Of a stretch of 64,000 nt of DNA, positions 11,501 through 19,508 are shown piece after piece (position 1 is the stretch's first letter; the number at the start of each line of letters is the position of its first letter). The translations under genes and the position numbers were made by a program. Source of the stretch: Streptomyces sp. SID12488 (lineage in GTDB: Bacteria > Actinomycetota > Actinomycetes > Streptomycetales > Streptomycetaceae); contig NZ_JAAGLT010000019.1 in NCBI RefSeq assembly GCF_010548275.1, positions 62,001 to 126,000 on the forward strand, read 5' to 3'. Under the pieces are notes generated by a model that saw only the letters and a list, made by a program, of their open reading frames with translations, had not been told where the DNA came from and did not search any database.

Positions 11501-12963
11501 CATCTGTGCCCCGGCTGGTCATCGCCGCGCCCTCCTCGGGCAGCGGCAAGACCACCGTTGCCACGGGGTTGATGGCCGCGTTCGCCGCGCGGGGGCTTGC
11601 CGTGTCTCCGCACAAGGTGGGGCCGGACTACATCGATCCCGGGTATCACGCGCTCGCCACCGGGCGGGTGGGGCGGAATCTCGACGCGTACATGTGCGGG
11701 CCCGAGCTGGTCGGGCCGTTGTTCGTGCACGGGGCGCGCGGGTGTGACATCGCCGTGGTCGAGGGCGTCATGGGGCTGTACGACGGGGCCGCGGGCGAGG
11801 GTGAGCTCGCGTCCACGGCTCAGGTGGCCAAGTTGCTGCGGGCGCCGGTGGTGCTGGTGGTGGACGCGTCTTCGCAGTCCCGGTCGGTGGCGGCCCTCGT
11901 GCACGGGTTCGTGTCGTGGGATCCCGAGGTGCGGGTCGGGGGCGTGATCCTCAACAAGGTCGCGTCGGACCGGCACGAGGAGATGCTGCGGGAGGCGTTG
12001 GAGTCGGTGGGGGTGCCTGTGGTCGGGGTGCTTCGGCGGGCTCCGCAGGTGGATGTGCCTTCTCGGCATCTGGGGTTGGTGCCGGTTGCCGAGCGGCAGG
12101 GGGAGGCGGTGGCGGCTGTTGCGGCCATGGCCGCGCAGGTTTCTGAAGGGTGCGATCTCGAGGCGCTGTGGGGGTTGGCGCGGGGGGCCGGTGACTTGGC
12201 GTGTGTGGGGTGGGATGCAGGTGAGGCCTTGTTTTCCTCGCCCCCGCCGCCCCTTCCCGTCCCGTCCTTGGGGGCTGCCGCCCCCAGACCCCCGCTGTCG
12301 GCCCTGAAGGGGCCTCGTCCTCAAACGCCGGACGGGCCGGGGGTGCCGGGCGGTGCCTCAGAAGTGATTGTTGCTGTCGCCGGCGGAGCCGCGTTCACCT
12401 TTTCCTATGCCGAGCATGTCGAGTTGTTGCGGGCCGCCGGGGCCGAGGTTGTTGTGTTCGATCCGCTTCGGGACGAGCAACTGCCCGACGGGACACGCGG
12501 GTTGGTCATCGGGGGTGGGTTTCCCGAGGTGTTCGGGGCCGAGTTGTCCGCCAATGAGCCGCTGCGCAAGTCCGTCGCCGCTCTTGCCGGGAGTGGTGCG
12601 CCCGTTGCCGCCGAGTGTGCCGGGTTGCTGTATCTGGGCCGGGAGTTGGACGGGCGGCCCATGTGCGGGGTGCTCGATGCCGGTGCCCGGATGAGTGATC
12701 GGCTCACCCTCGGCTATCGGGACGCCGTGGCCGTGAGTGACAGTTCGCTCGCGGTGGCCGGTACCCGGATGCGGGGGCACGAGTTTCACCGGACCGTCGT
12801 CGAGCCCGGGGCGGGTGCTTCTTCCGCCTGGGGTGTGCGGGGTGCGGAGCGGCGGGTCGAGGGGTTTGTACAGCGCGGTGTGCACGCGAGCTATCTGCAC
12901 ACGCACTGGGCGTCGGCGCCCGGTGTCGCCCGTCGGTTCGTGGAGAGGTGCCTGACGTCATGA
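11497..12963 (+). CDS. cobB: Cobyrinic/hydrogenobyrinic acid a,c-diamide synthase CobB
   Basis: A 488-residue glutamine amidotransferase forming the a,c-diamide. The N-terminal ATP-binding domain opens with VIAAPSSGSGKTTVATG (residues 7-23), followed by HKVGPDYIDPGYH. The C-terminal glutaminase domain has AECAGLLYLGREL (Cys near residue 371) and a final His region, SYLHTHWAS. Between the two domains, about residues 248-280, lies a proline-rich stretch encoded by a sequence nearly identical to an intergenic repeat elsewhere in this window (see 12238-12337). The protein is some 30 residues longer than I expect for the family, which that linker explains. GTG 11497 gives the GTGA overlap with cobO; the long upstream frame is an overlap, not a fusion. 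Confidence 0.92.
   Translation: MTSVPRLVIAAPSSGSGKTTVATGLMAAFAARGLAVSPHKVGPDYIDPGYHALATGRVGRNLDAYMCGPELVGPLFVHGARGCDIAVVEGVMGLYDGAAGEGELASTAQVAKLLRAPVVLVVDASSQSRSVAALVHGFVSWDPEVRVGGVILNKVASDRHEEMLREALESVGVPVVGVLRRAPQVDVPSRHLGLVPVAERQGEAVAAVAAMAAQVSEGCDLEALWGLARGAGDLACVGWDAGEALFSSPPPPLPVPSLGAAAPRPPLSALKGPRPQTPDGPGVPGGASEVIVAVAGGAAFTFSYAEHVELLRAAGAEVVVFDPLRDEQLPDGTRGLVIGGGFPEVFGAELSANEPLRKSVAALAGSGAPVAAECAGLLYLGRELDGRPMCGVLDAGARMSDRLTLGYRDAVAVSDSSLAVAGTRMRGHEFHRTVVEPGAGASSAWGVRGAERRVEGFVQRGVHASYLHTHWASAPGVARRFVERCLTS
12238..12337 (+). repeat. Intergenic-type repeat embedded in frame inside cobB
   Basis: About 100 nt beginning TCGCCCCCGCCGCCCCTTCC and ending CTCAAACGCCGGACGGGC match, with few differences, the reverse complement of the right half of the inverted repeat at 20578-20780. 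It contains its own hairpin (GGGGGC-TGCC-GCCCCC). In cobB it encodes about 33 proline-, alanine- and serine-rich residues between the ATPase and glutaminase domains without breaking the frame. Confidence 0.85.
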
Positions 12964-13721
12964 GCAGCGAGAGCGGTGTGAGCGGTACGGGAATCAGCAG
13001 GCTTGTCGGTGTGGGGGTCGGGCCCGGTGATCCCGAACTCGTGACCGTCAAGGGCGTCAACGCGTTGCGCGGCGCCGATGTCGTCGTCGTGCCCGTGATG
13101 GACACCCTTGAGCGGGGGCGTGCCGAGGCCACCGTGCTGCACTACGTGGACGCCGAGAAGATCGTCCGGGTCGTCTTCGCGCTCAACGAGCGGTCCGACC
13201 ATGGTCGGCGTGAGGCCGCCTGGGATGCCGCCGGTGCTCGGGTCGCGGAGTTGCTCGGCGCGCATTCCGTCGTGGCCTTCGCGACCATCGGCGACCCCAA
13301 CGTGTACTCGACGTTCACCTATCTCGCCCACACGATCGGGCAGCTGGTGCCGTCCGTCGTCATCGAGACCGTGCCCGGTATCACCGCGATGCAGGACTTG
13401 GCGGCGCGGTCGGGGGCCGTGCTCACCGAGGGGACCGAGCCGCTCACCCTCGTGCCCGTGACCGCGGGGGCGGCTGTGCTCAAGGAGGCGCTCAACGGGC
13501 CGGGCACCGTCGTGGCGTACAAGTTCGGGCGGCAGGCCCAGGAGGTCGCCGAGGCGTTGCGGGAGAGCGGGCGGATCGGCGACGCGGTGTGGGGGTCGGC
13601 ACTGGGGCTGGACGGCGAGTCCATCCGGCCCGCCGACGAACTCGACGGTGAGCCGCTCCCGTACCTCTCCACGCTCATCGCGCCCGCGCCACGCGACGGC
13701 GGCAGGGGCGGCAAGTTGTGA
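12960..13721 (+). CDS. cobI: Precorrin-2 C20-methyltransferase CobI
   Basis: A 253-residue S-adenosylmethionine-dependent tetrapyrrole methylase converting precorrin-2 to precorrin-3A. It shows GVGVGPGDPELVTVKGVNALRGADVVVVPV at the start of the fold (given in part: VGVGPGDPELVTVKG), FATIGDPNVYSTFTYL near residue 107 and VETVPGITAMQDLAA-like sequence near residue 137, all typical of the CobI/CbiL branch. ATG 12960 gives the ATGA overlap with cobB and has GGAGAGG 11 nt upstream; an in-frame GTG at 12948 is a less likely start. It is the last gene of the riboswitch-led half of the cluster. Confidence 0.93.
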   Translation: MSSESGVSGTGISRLVGVGVGPGDPELVTVKGVNALRGADVVVVPVMDTLERGRAEATVLHYVDAEKIVRVVFALNERSDHGRREAAWDAAGARVAELLGAHSVVAFATIGDPNVYSTFTYLAHTIGQLVPSVVIETVPGITAMQDLAARSGAVLTEGTEPLTLVPVTAGAAVLKEALNGPGTVVAYKFGRQAQEVAEALRESGRIGDAVWGSALGLDGESIRPADELDGEPLPYLSTLIAPAPRDGGRGGKL

Positions 13722-13750
13722 ACCACCGCCTCGACGGCACATGCTCGGGC

Positions 13751-14491
13751 TCAGCCCGACAGGCCCACCACCAGCCAGATGAACGCGGCGCCCGCGATCG
13801 TGCACAGCACCGTCGAGTGGGTGGGGTGTTCGTGGTGGGCCTCGGGGAGGATCTCGGCGGCGGCGAGGTAGAGCAGTACGCCGGCAAAGAGGCCGAGATA
13901 GCCGCCGAGCGCCTGTTCGGGGATCGTGAAGAACAGGGTCGAGGCCGCGCCCACGACCGGTGCCACCGCGTCGGCGAACAGCATGGCCAGGGCCTTACGG
14001 CGGGCGTTTCCGTACAGACTCGTGATCGTGTACGTGTTGAAGCCGTCGGCGAAGTCGTGGGCGATCACCGCGAGCGCGACCGCGAGGCCCATACCGCCGC
14101 CCACCTGGAAGGCGGCGCCGATCGCGACGCCGTCCATCGCGCTGTGGCCGACCATCGCGGCGGCGGCCGTCAGGCCGACCTGGGGCGTCCGGCCGCCGTG
14201 CTCGCCGGTCCCCTCGGTGGCACCGTGCGAGGCCTGTCGTACGGCGAGCAGACGTTCCACCAGATGGGCCAGCAGGAAACCGGCGACGAACAGCAGCAGC
14301 GCGGCCGGTACGCCGAACACCTCCTGGCCCGCCGCGTGCAGCGCCTCGGGCAGCAGGTCGAGGCCGACCACGCCCAGCATCAGGCCGCCGGCCAGGCCCA
14401 GGACGAGATGGCGGCGGTCGGTCACACGCAGTGCCGTCCAGCCGCCGGCCAGCGTCATCAGGAACGCGCCGAGCGCGACGAAGACCGCCAT
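13751..14491 (-). CDS. ZIP-family divalent metal transporter
   Basis: A 246-residue membrane protein with about eight hydrophobic helices. The two metal-binding helices are clear: HSAMDGVAIGAAF (near residue 115) and HDFADGFNTYTITS (near residue 145), with the EILPEAHHEHPTHS motif near residue 213. ZIP proteins bring zinc, iron or cobalt into the cytoplasm. The gene is reversed relative to the cobalamin genes, converges on cobI with a 29-nt gap and diverges from cobM. Its location suggests supply of cobalt or zinc to the pathway, but the sequence does not show metal specificity. Confidence 0.85.
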   Translation of the reverse strand: MAVFVALGAFLMTLAGGWTALRVTDRRHLVLGLAGGLMLGVVGLDLLPEALHAAGQEVFGVPAALLLFVAGFLLAHLVERLLAVRQASHGATEGTGEHGGRTPQVGLTAAAAMVGHSAMDGVAIGAAFQVGGGMGLAVALAVIAHDFADGFNTYTITSLYGNARRKALAMLFADAVAPVVGAASTLFFTIPEQALGGYLGLFAGVLLYLAAAEILPEAHHEHPTHSTVLCTIAGAAFIWLVVGLSG

Positions 14492-14552
14492 GTGCCCTTG
14501 CTATCCGATCAACCCGCCTTCGCGCACCTCCACACCCACCCGCACACTTACT

Positions 14553-14576
14553 GACGTTTTCGACGTTTTCGACATT
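14553..14576 (+). repeat. Tandem GACGTTTTC repeat in the zip-cobM divergent region
   Basis: Two exact 9-nt units (GACGTTTTC at 14553-14561 and 14562-14570), plus a partial third (GACATT), lie 23-46 nt before the cobM start in the 107-nt region between the divergent ZIP and cobM genes. The run of T is unusual here. It could be a promoter or operator element for the second half of the cobalamin cluster, which has no riboswitch of its own that I can see. Confidence 0.45.
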
Positions 14577-14598
14577 CCGCACGAGAGGATCTCGCCCC

Positions 14599-15438
14599 AT
14601 GGCTCCCACGGCCGACGTTTCGACCGGCGCTCCCACCGGCAAGGTGACGTTCGTCGGTGCCGGCCCCGGCGCCGCCGATCTGCTGACCTTCCGCGCCGCC
14701 CGCGCCATCGCCGACGCCGATGTTGTGATTTGGGCGGCCAGCCTCGTACAGGAGGCCGTGCTCGAACATGCGCGCGAGGGGGCGGAGATCCTCGACTCGG
14801 CGACGATGTCGCTGGAGGACGTCGTCGCCGTGTACGAGCGTGCCGTGCGCGAGGGCCTGCGCGTGGCCCGTATCCACTCCGGCGATCCCGCGCTCTGGGG
14901 CGGCACCCAGGAGCAGGTCGACCGGTGTGCCGAGATCGGGATCGAGACCGAGATCGTGCCCGGTGTCTCCTCCTTCTCCGCGGTCGCCGCCATTGCCCAG
15001 CGCGAGCTGACCATCCCCGAGGTCGCGCAGTCCGTGATCCTCACCCGGCTGGGCGGTGGCAAGACACCGATGCCTCCGGGTGAGGAGGTGCGGGAGTTCG
15101 CGCGGCACGGGACCACCATGGCGATCTTCCTGTCCGCCGCCCGCAGCGGGCAGCTCGTACGGGAGCTGCTGGAGGGCGGTTATCCGACGTCCACGGCGGT
15201 CGTCATCGCCTATCAGGCGACCTGGCCCGAGGAGTTGGTCGTGCGGTGCACGATCGAGACGCTGGAGGAGACGGTGAAGGAGCACAAGCTGTGGAAGCAC
15301 ACCTTGTTCCTGATCGGCCCGGCCCTCGACGCCAGCGGCACCCGCTCGCACCTCTACCACCCCGGCCACTTCCACGGCTTCCGCAAGGCCGACCCGGCGG
15401 CCCGCCGGGCGCTGCGCGAGCGAGGGGCGAGTACGTGA
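14599..15438 (+). CDS. cobM: Precorrin-4 C11-methyltransferase CobM
   Basis: A 279-residue SAM-dependent tetrapyrrole methylase acting at C-11 of precorrin-4. Visible family motifs are KVTFVGAGPGAADLLTFRAA (residues 15-34), DADVVIWAASLV, RIHSGDPALWGGTQEQ (near residue 95) and EIVPGVSSFSAVAA (near residue 120). ATG 14599 has AGAGGA nine nt upstream, and homology starts just after it; the frame runs on upstream without support. The gene starts the second cobalamin block, and its stop overlaps cobL as GTGA. Confidence 0.94.
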   Translation: MAPTADVSTGAPTGKVTFVGAGPGAADLLTFRAARAIADADVVIWAASLVQEAVLEHAREGAEILDSATMSLEDVVAVYERAVREGLRVARIHSGDPALWGGTQEQVDRCAEIGIETEIVPGVSSFSAVAAIAQRELTIPEVAQSVILTRLGGGKTPMPPGEEVREFARHGTTMAIFLSAARSGQLVRELLEGGYPTSTAVVIAYQATWPEELVVRCTIETLEETVKEHKLWKHTLFLIGPALDASGTRSHLYHPGHFHGFRKADPAARRALRERGAST

Positions 15439-16742
15439 TCACCGTCATCGGTACGGGGACGGGGGCGCCGCTTCCGCCGGACGCCACGGCCGCCGTCGCC
15501 GGGGCCGAGCTGGTCGTGGGCGCCCGGCGGCATCTGGCATCGGTGTCGGCATCGGTGGCGGAGGGGGCCGAGCAGGTTGTCCTGGGGGCGCTCGCTCCGG
15601 CGCTCGACATCATCGAGGAGTACGTCGGGAAGGAACGGCCCGTTGTCGTGCTCGCCTCGGGTGATCCGGGGTTCTTCGGGATCGTGCGGGCGCTGGCCGA
15701 GCGGTTCGGGGCCGGGCGGCTCGATGTCCGGCCTGGGGTGTCCTCCGTCGCCGCCGCGTTCGCCCGGAGCGGGCTGACCTGGGACGACGCGGTGGTGGTC
15801 AGCGCGCACGGGCGTGAGTTGCGTACGGCGGTCAACGTGTGCCGGGCGCGGCCCAAGGTGGCGGTGCTGACCGGGCCGGGTGCCGGGCCCGCCGAACTCG
15901 GCTCGGCCCTGGTCGGCGGTCCGGCACGCGTCCTGGTTGTCGCGGCGTCGTTGGGCGATCCGGAACTCGAACGCGTCGAGCGGGTCACGCCTGCCGAGGC
16001 GGCTGCGCGGGACTGGGGCGACGCGGTGAGTGTGGTGCTGTGTCTGGACGAGGCGCGGGTTGTCGCGCCCGTCGGTGTCACGGTCGCCGGTGCTGCCGCT
16101 AATGCCGGGCCCGCTCAATGGGCCCTGGACGAGCGGGAGTTCACCCACCGCGACTCGATGATCACCAAGTTCGAGGTACGGGCCCTGGCGCTGGCCCGGC
16201 TCGGGCCGCGCCTCGGTGACCTGGTCTGGGACATCGGCGCCGGCTCTGGTTCCGTGGCCGTGGAGTGCGCGCGGCTCGGGGCAGCCGTGGTCGCCGTCGA
16301 GAAGACGTCGGACGGGGCGGAGCGGGTGCGGGCGAACGCCGCCGCGCACGGTGTCGATGTGCGAGTGGTGGAGGGGAGCGCACCCGATGACCTGCCCTCG
16401 CTGTCCGAACTCGAACTCGACGAGCCCGACGCCGTGTTCATCGGTGGGGGCGGGCGCGAGCTGCCCGCGATCGTCACCTCGTGTGCGCGGCGGGCCCGGC
16501 GGACGGTGGTGGTCGCGATGGCCGCCCTCGACCGGGTACCGGCCGTGCGTACGGCGCTCATCGGTGCCGGACTCGACTGCGACGGCGTCCTGCTGCAGTC
16601 GTCCCGGCTCGCACCACTGCCGGGTGAGGTGACCCGCCTCGCCGCGACCAATCCCGTTTTCCTGCTGTGGGGCACGCGTCCCGTCGCAGATCCCGTAGTA
16701 GATACCGACAGACATACCGGTAGAGAAGGAGTTCCTCTGTGA
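15435..16742 (+). CDS. cobL: Precorrin-6Y C5,15-methyltransferase (decarboxylating) CobL
   Basis: A 435-residue fusion of CbiE-like and CbiT-like domains. The N-terminal tetrapyrrole methylase (residues 1-230) starts VITVIGTGTGAPLPPD and contains LASGDPGFFGIVRAL (near residue 74). The C-terminal class I methyltransferase (about 240-420) has LVWDIGAGSGSVAVECAR (near residue 260), which holds the SAM-binding GxGxG loop. Together they methylate C-5 and C-15 and decarboxylate the ring-C acetate. GTG 15435 overlaps the cobM stop, and the stop overlaps the next GTG. Confidence 0.94.
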   Translation: MITVIGTGTGAPLPPDATAAVAGAELVVGARRHLASVSASVAEGAEQVVLGALAPALDIIEEYVGKERPVVVLASGDPGFFGIVRALAERFGAGRLDVRPGVSSVAAAFARSGLTWDDAVVVSAHGRELRTAVNVCRARPKVAVLTGPGAGPAELGSALVGGPARVLVVAASLGDPELERVERVTPAEAAARDWGDAVSVVLCLDEARVVAPVGVTVAGAAANAGPAQWALDEREFTHRDSMITKFEVRALALARLGPRLGDLVWDIGAGSGSVAVECARLGAAVVAVEKTSDGAERVRANAAAHGVDVRVVEGSAPDDLPSLSELELDEPDAVFIGGGGRELPAIVTSCARRARRTVVVAMAALDRVPAVRTALIGAGLDCDGVLLQSSRLAPLPGEVTRLAATNPVFLLWGTRPVADPVVDTDRHTGREGVPL

Positions 16743-18481
16743 TCGGCCTGATTTCCGCGACGGCGGCGGGCGCGGCGGCGCGTGACCGGCTTGCCGCCGC
16801 CTGGCCCGACCGTACGCGTGTGTACGAGGGGCCGGTCGCCGACGCCGTCCGGCGCGCGTTCGGAGAGTGTTCGCAGCTCGTGTGCTTCCTGGCCACGGGA
16901 GCGGTCGTACGGCTGGTCGCGCCGCTGCTGGCCGACAAGGCGTCCGATCCCGGTGTGGTGTGCGTCGACGAGGGCGGACGGTTCGCCGTGTCGCTGGTCG
17001 GCGGGCACGGCGGCGGGGCCAATGAACTCGCCCGTGCGGTCGGGCGGTTGCTGGGCGCGGAGCCGGTGGTGACCACCGCGACGGACGCCGTGGGAGTACC
17101 GGGGCTCGACACTCTCGGGTTGCCCGTCGAGGGCGATGTCGCGGGGGTCTCGCGGGCGCTGCTCGACGGTGAACCCGTCGCGCTGGAGCTGGAGTCGGTC
17201 TGGCCGCTGCCCGCGCTGCCGCCCAATGTGCTGCCGTCCGGTGTCGGGAGCGCGGTGCCGGGCGCCGGGCCGACGATCCGGGTGACCGACCGGCTGGTCG
17301 ACGGTGACGGTGACAGCCCGGGTGTGGGTGCGGGTGTGGTCGTGTTGCGGCCGCCGTCCCTCGTCGTGGGTGTGGGCGCCTCCAAAGGGGCACCGGTCGA
17401 CGAGGTACTCGGGCTGGTCGAGGGGGCGTTGGCGGACGCGAGGCTCTCGGTGGCCTCCGTCGCCGCGCTGGCCACCGTCGACGCGAAGGCGGGCGAGCCG
17501 GGGATCGTCGGGGCCGCCGAGCGGCTCGGGGTGCCCGTGGTGACGTACTCCGCCGACGAGTTGGCCGGGGTCGAGGTGCCGAACCCCTCCGCCGCGCCGC
17601 TCGCCGCCGTCGGCACGCCCTCCGTGGCGGAGGCTGCCGCGCTGCTCGGCGGGGGCGAACTCCTCGTACCCAAGAGGAAGTCGGAGCGCGCGGACGGAGC
17701 GCCGGCCATGGCGACCTGTGCCGTCGTACGGCGGCCGGGGCGTGGGCGGCTCGCGGTCGTGGGGCTCGGGCCGGGGGCGCGGGATCTGCTGACGCCGCGT
17801 GCCGAGGCGGAGTTGCGGCGGGCGTCCGTGCTGGTCGGGCTCGATCAGTACGTCGACCAGATCCGTGATCTGCTGCGGCCCGGCACCCGGATCCTGGAGT
17901 CGGGGCTCGGCGCCGAGGAGGAGCGGGCGCGAACGGCGGTCGCCGAGGCCCGGAAGGGGCAGGCGGTCGCGCTGATCGGCAGCGGGGACGCTGGCGTGTA
18001 CGCGATGGCGTCGCCCGCGCTCGCCGAGGCGTCCGACGACATCGACGTGATCGGGGTGCCGGGCGTCACGGCCGCCCTCGCCGCCGGCGCGATTCTCGGG
18101 GCGCCGCTCGGCCACGACCACGTGTCCATCAGCCTCTCCGACCTGCACACGCCGTGGCACATCATCGAGCGGCGGGTGCTGGCGGCGGCCGAGGCGGACA
18201 TCGTCGTGACGTTCTACAATCCGCGCAGCCGGGGCCGTGACTGGCAGCTGCCCAAGGCGCTCGCCATCCTCGGCGCGCACCGGGAGCCGACGACGCCCGT
18301 GGGTGTCGTACGGAACGCGTCACGGCCCGACGAGTCCAGCCGCGTCACGACGCTGACCGGCCTCGACCCGGCGACGGTCGACATGATGACCGTCGTGACC
18401 GTCGGCAACACCGCGACCCGGACCATCGCGGGCCGGATGGTCACGCCTCGCGGGTATCGCTGGCAGGACACGGCACGATGA
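16739..18481 (+). CDS. cobJ: CbiG-CobJ fusion: cobalt-precorrin-5A hydrolase-like domain plus precorrin-3B C17-methyltransferase
   Basis: A 580-residue two-domain protein. Residues 1-310 match CbiG/CobE: FLATGAVVRLVAPLLADKA (near residue 55), SLVGGHGGGANELAR (near residue 83) and the C-terminal VGVGASKGAPVDEVL (near residue 210). Residues 335-570 are the CobJ/CbiH methylase: RLAVVGLGPGARDLLTPRA, LIGSGDAGVYAMASP (near residue 415), GVPGVTAALAAGAILG and VTFYNPRSRGRDWQLP. The methylase drives ring contraction. CbiG is the acetaldehyde-releasing enzyme of the anaerobic route, and the actinobacterial fusion probably plays a related role (inference). A strong AGAAGGAG site precedes GTG 16739. Confidence 0.92.
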   Translation: MIGLISATAAGAAARDRLAAAWPDRTRVYEGPVADAVRRAFGECSQLVCFLATGAVVRLVAPLLADKASDPGVVCVDEGGRFAVSLVGGHGGGANELARAVGRLLGAEPVVTTATDAVGVPGLDTLGLPVEGDVAGVSRALLDGEPVALELESVWPLPALPPNVLPSGVGSAVPGAGPTIRVTDRLVDGDGDSPGVGAGVVVLRPPSLVVGVGASKGAPVDEVLGLVEGALADARLSVASVAALATVDAKAGEPGIVGAAERLGVPVVTYSADELAGVEVPNPSAAPLAAVGTPSVAEAAALLGGGELLVPKRKSERADGAPAMATCAVVRRPGRGRLAVVGLGPGARDLLTPRAEAELRRASVLVGLDQYVDQIRDLLRPGTRILESGLGAEEERARTAVAEARKGQAVALIGSGDAGVYAMASPALAEASDDIDVIGVPGVTAALAAGAILGAPLGHDHVSISLSDLHTPWHIIERRVLAAAEADIVVTFYNPRSRGRDWQLPKALAILGAHREPTTPVGVVRNASRPDESSRVTTLTGLDPATVDMMTVVTVGNTATRTIAGRMVTPRGYRWQDTAR

Positions 18482-18567
18482 GCACCACCCGTCCGGCGCC
18501 GCTGCCCGGCTCCCTTCTCAACACCCTTTCGCTTCATCCCACTTCACCGTCCGAGGAGACATCGTGA
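18478..18567 (+). CDS. Possible 29-aa coupling ORF between cobJ and cbiX
   Basis: ATG 18478 overlaps the cbiG-cobJ stop as ATGA, and the 29-codon frame ends at TGA 18565-18567, overlapping the GTG of cbiX. The peptide begins MSTTRPAPLPGSLL and has no recognisable domain. Exact 4-nt overlaps at both ends are what a ribosome-relay cistron would look like. However, cbiX has its own GAGGAG site, so the ORF may be accidental. Confidence 0.35.
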   Translation: MSTTRPAPLPGSLLNTLSLHPTSPSEETS

Positions 18568-19508
18568 CCACCCCGCCGCCCGCCCTGCTCATCGCCGGCC
18601 ACGGCACCCGGGACGAGGCCGGGGCCGAGGCGTTCCGTGACTTCGTACGGGAGTTGGGGCGCCGCAACCCCGAACTGCCCGTCGCCGGCGGCTTCATCGA
18701 GTTGTCGCCGCCGCCGCTGGGCGACGCCGTGACCGAGCTGGTGGAGCGGGGGGTACGGAGGTTCGCCGCCGTTCCGCTGATGCTGGTGTCCGCCGGGCAC
18801 GCCAAGGGGGACATCCCGGCGGCCCTGTCCCGGGAGAGGGAGCGGCACCCGGGGATCTCCTACACGTACGGGCGTCCGCTGGGTCCGCACCCGGCGCTGC
18901 TCGCGGTGCTGGAGCGGCGGTTGGAGGAGGCGCTGGGCGGTGGGGACAGGGTGCGTACGCCCGCCGACCGGGCCGACGTGACCGTGCTGCTGGTCGGGCG
19001 CGGCTCCACCGACCCGGACGCCAACGCCGAGGTGCTCAAGGCGGCGCGGCTGCTGTGGGAGGGGCGCGGGTACGCCGGTGTGGAGACGGCGTTCGTGTCG
19101 CTGGCGGCGCCGGATGTGCCGTCGGGGCTCGACCGGTGCGTGAAACTGGGTGCGCGGCGGATCGTCGTCCTGCCCTACTTCCTGTTCACCGGGATTCTGC
19201 CGGACCGGGTGCGGCAGCAGACGGAGGGCTGGGCCGCCGCCCACCCGGACGTCGAGGTGCGGTCCGCCGACGTCATCGGTCCGGAGCCGGAGTTGCTCGA
19301 CCTGGTGATGGAGCGGTACCGGGAGGCTGTGCAGGGCGATCTGCGGATGAACTGCGACTCGTGCGTGTACCGGATCGCGCTGCCCGGCTTCGAGGACAAG
19401 GTCGGAATGCCTCAGCAGCCGCACTTCCATCCGGACGACGACGGCGTCCACGATGGTCACCATCATGGACATCACTCACACGGGCACTCGCACTCACATG
19501 CGCACTGA
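18564..19508 (+). CDS. cbiX: CbiX/SirB-like sirohydrochlorin chelatase with histidine-rich tail
   Basis: A 314-residue class II chelatase with two CbiX repeats. It starts LLIAGHGTRDEAGAEAFRDF (residues 7-26), whose His is the metal ligand, and the second half has VTVLLVGRGSTDPDANAEV (near residue 140). Such enzymes insert cobalt (CbiX) or iron (SirB) into sirohydrochlorin. The last 25 residues are exceptionally rich in histidine (HDGHHHGHHSHGHSHSHAH), as in metal-storing tails of CbiX and CobW proteins. In a cluster that also encodes late-insertion CobN, either cobalt insertion or siroheme synthesis is possible. GTG 18564 follows GAGGAG. Confidence 0.88.
   Translation: MTTPPPALLIAGHGTRDEAGAEAFRDFVRELGRRNPELPVAGGFIELSPPPLGDAVTELVERGVRRFAAVPLMLVSAGHAKGDIPAALSRERERHPGISYTYGRPLGPHPALLAVLERRLEEALGGGDRVRTPADRADVTVLLVGRGSTDPDANAEVLKAARLLWEGRGYAGVETAFVSLAAPDVPSGLDRCVKLGARRIVVLPYFLFTGILPDRVRQQTEGWAAAHPDVEVRSADVIGPEPELLDLVMERYREAVQGDLRMNCDSCVYRIALPGFEDKVGMPQQPHFHPDDDGVHDGHHHGHHSHGHSHSHAH

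Noticed and set aside
14431..14598. Early start of cobM at 14431
   Set aside because: It would overlap the ZIP gene and adds an Arg/Pro-rich stretch; AGAGGA supports ATG 14599.
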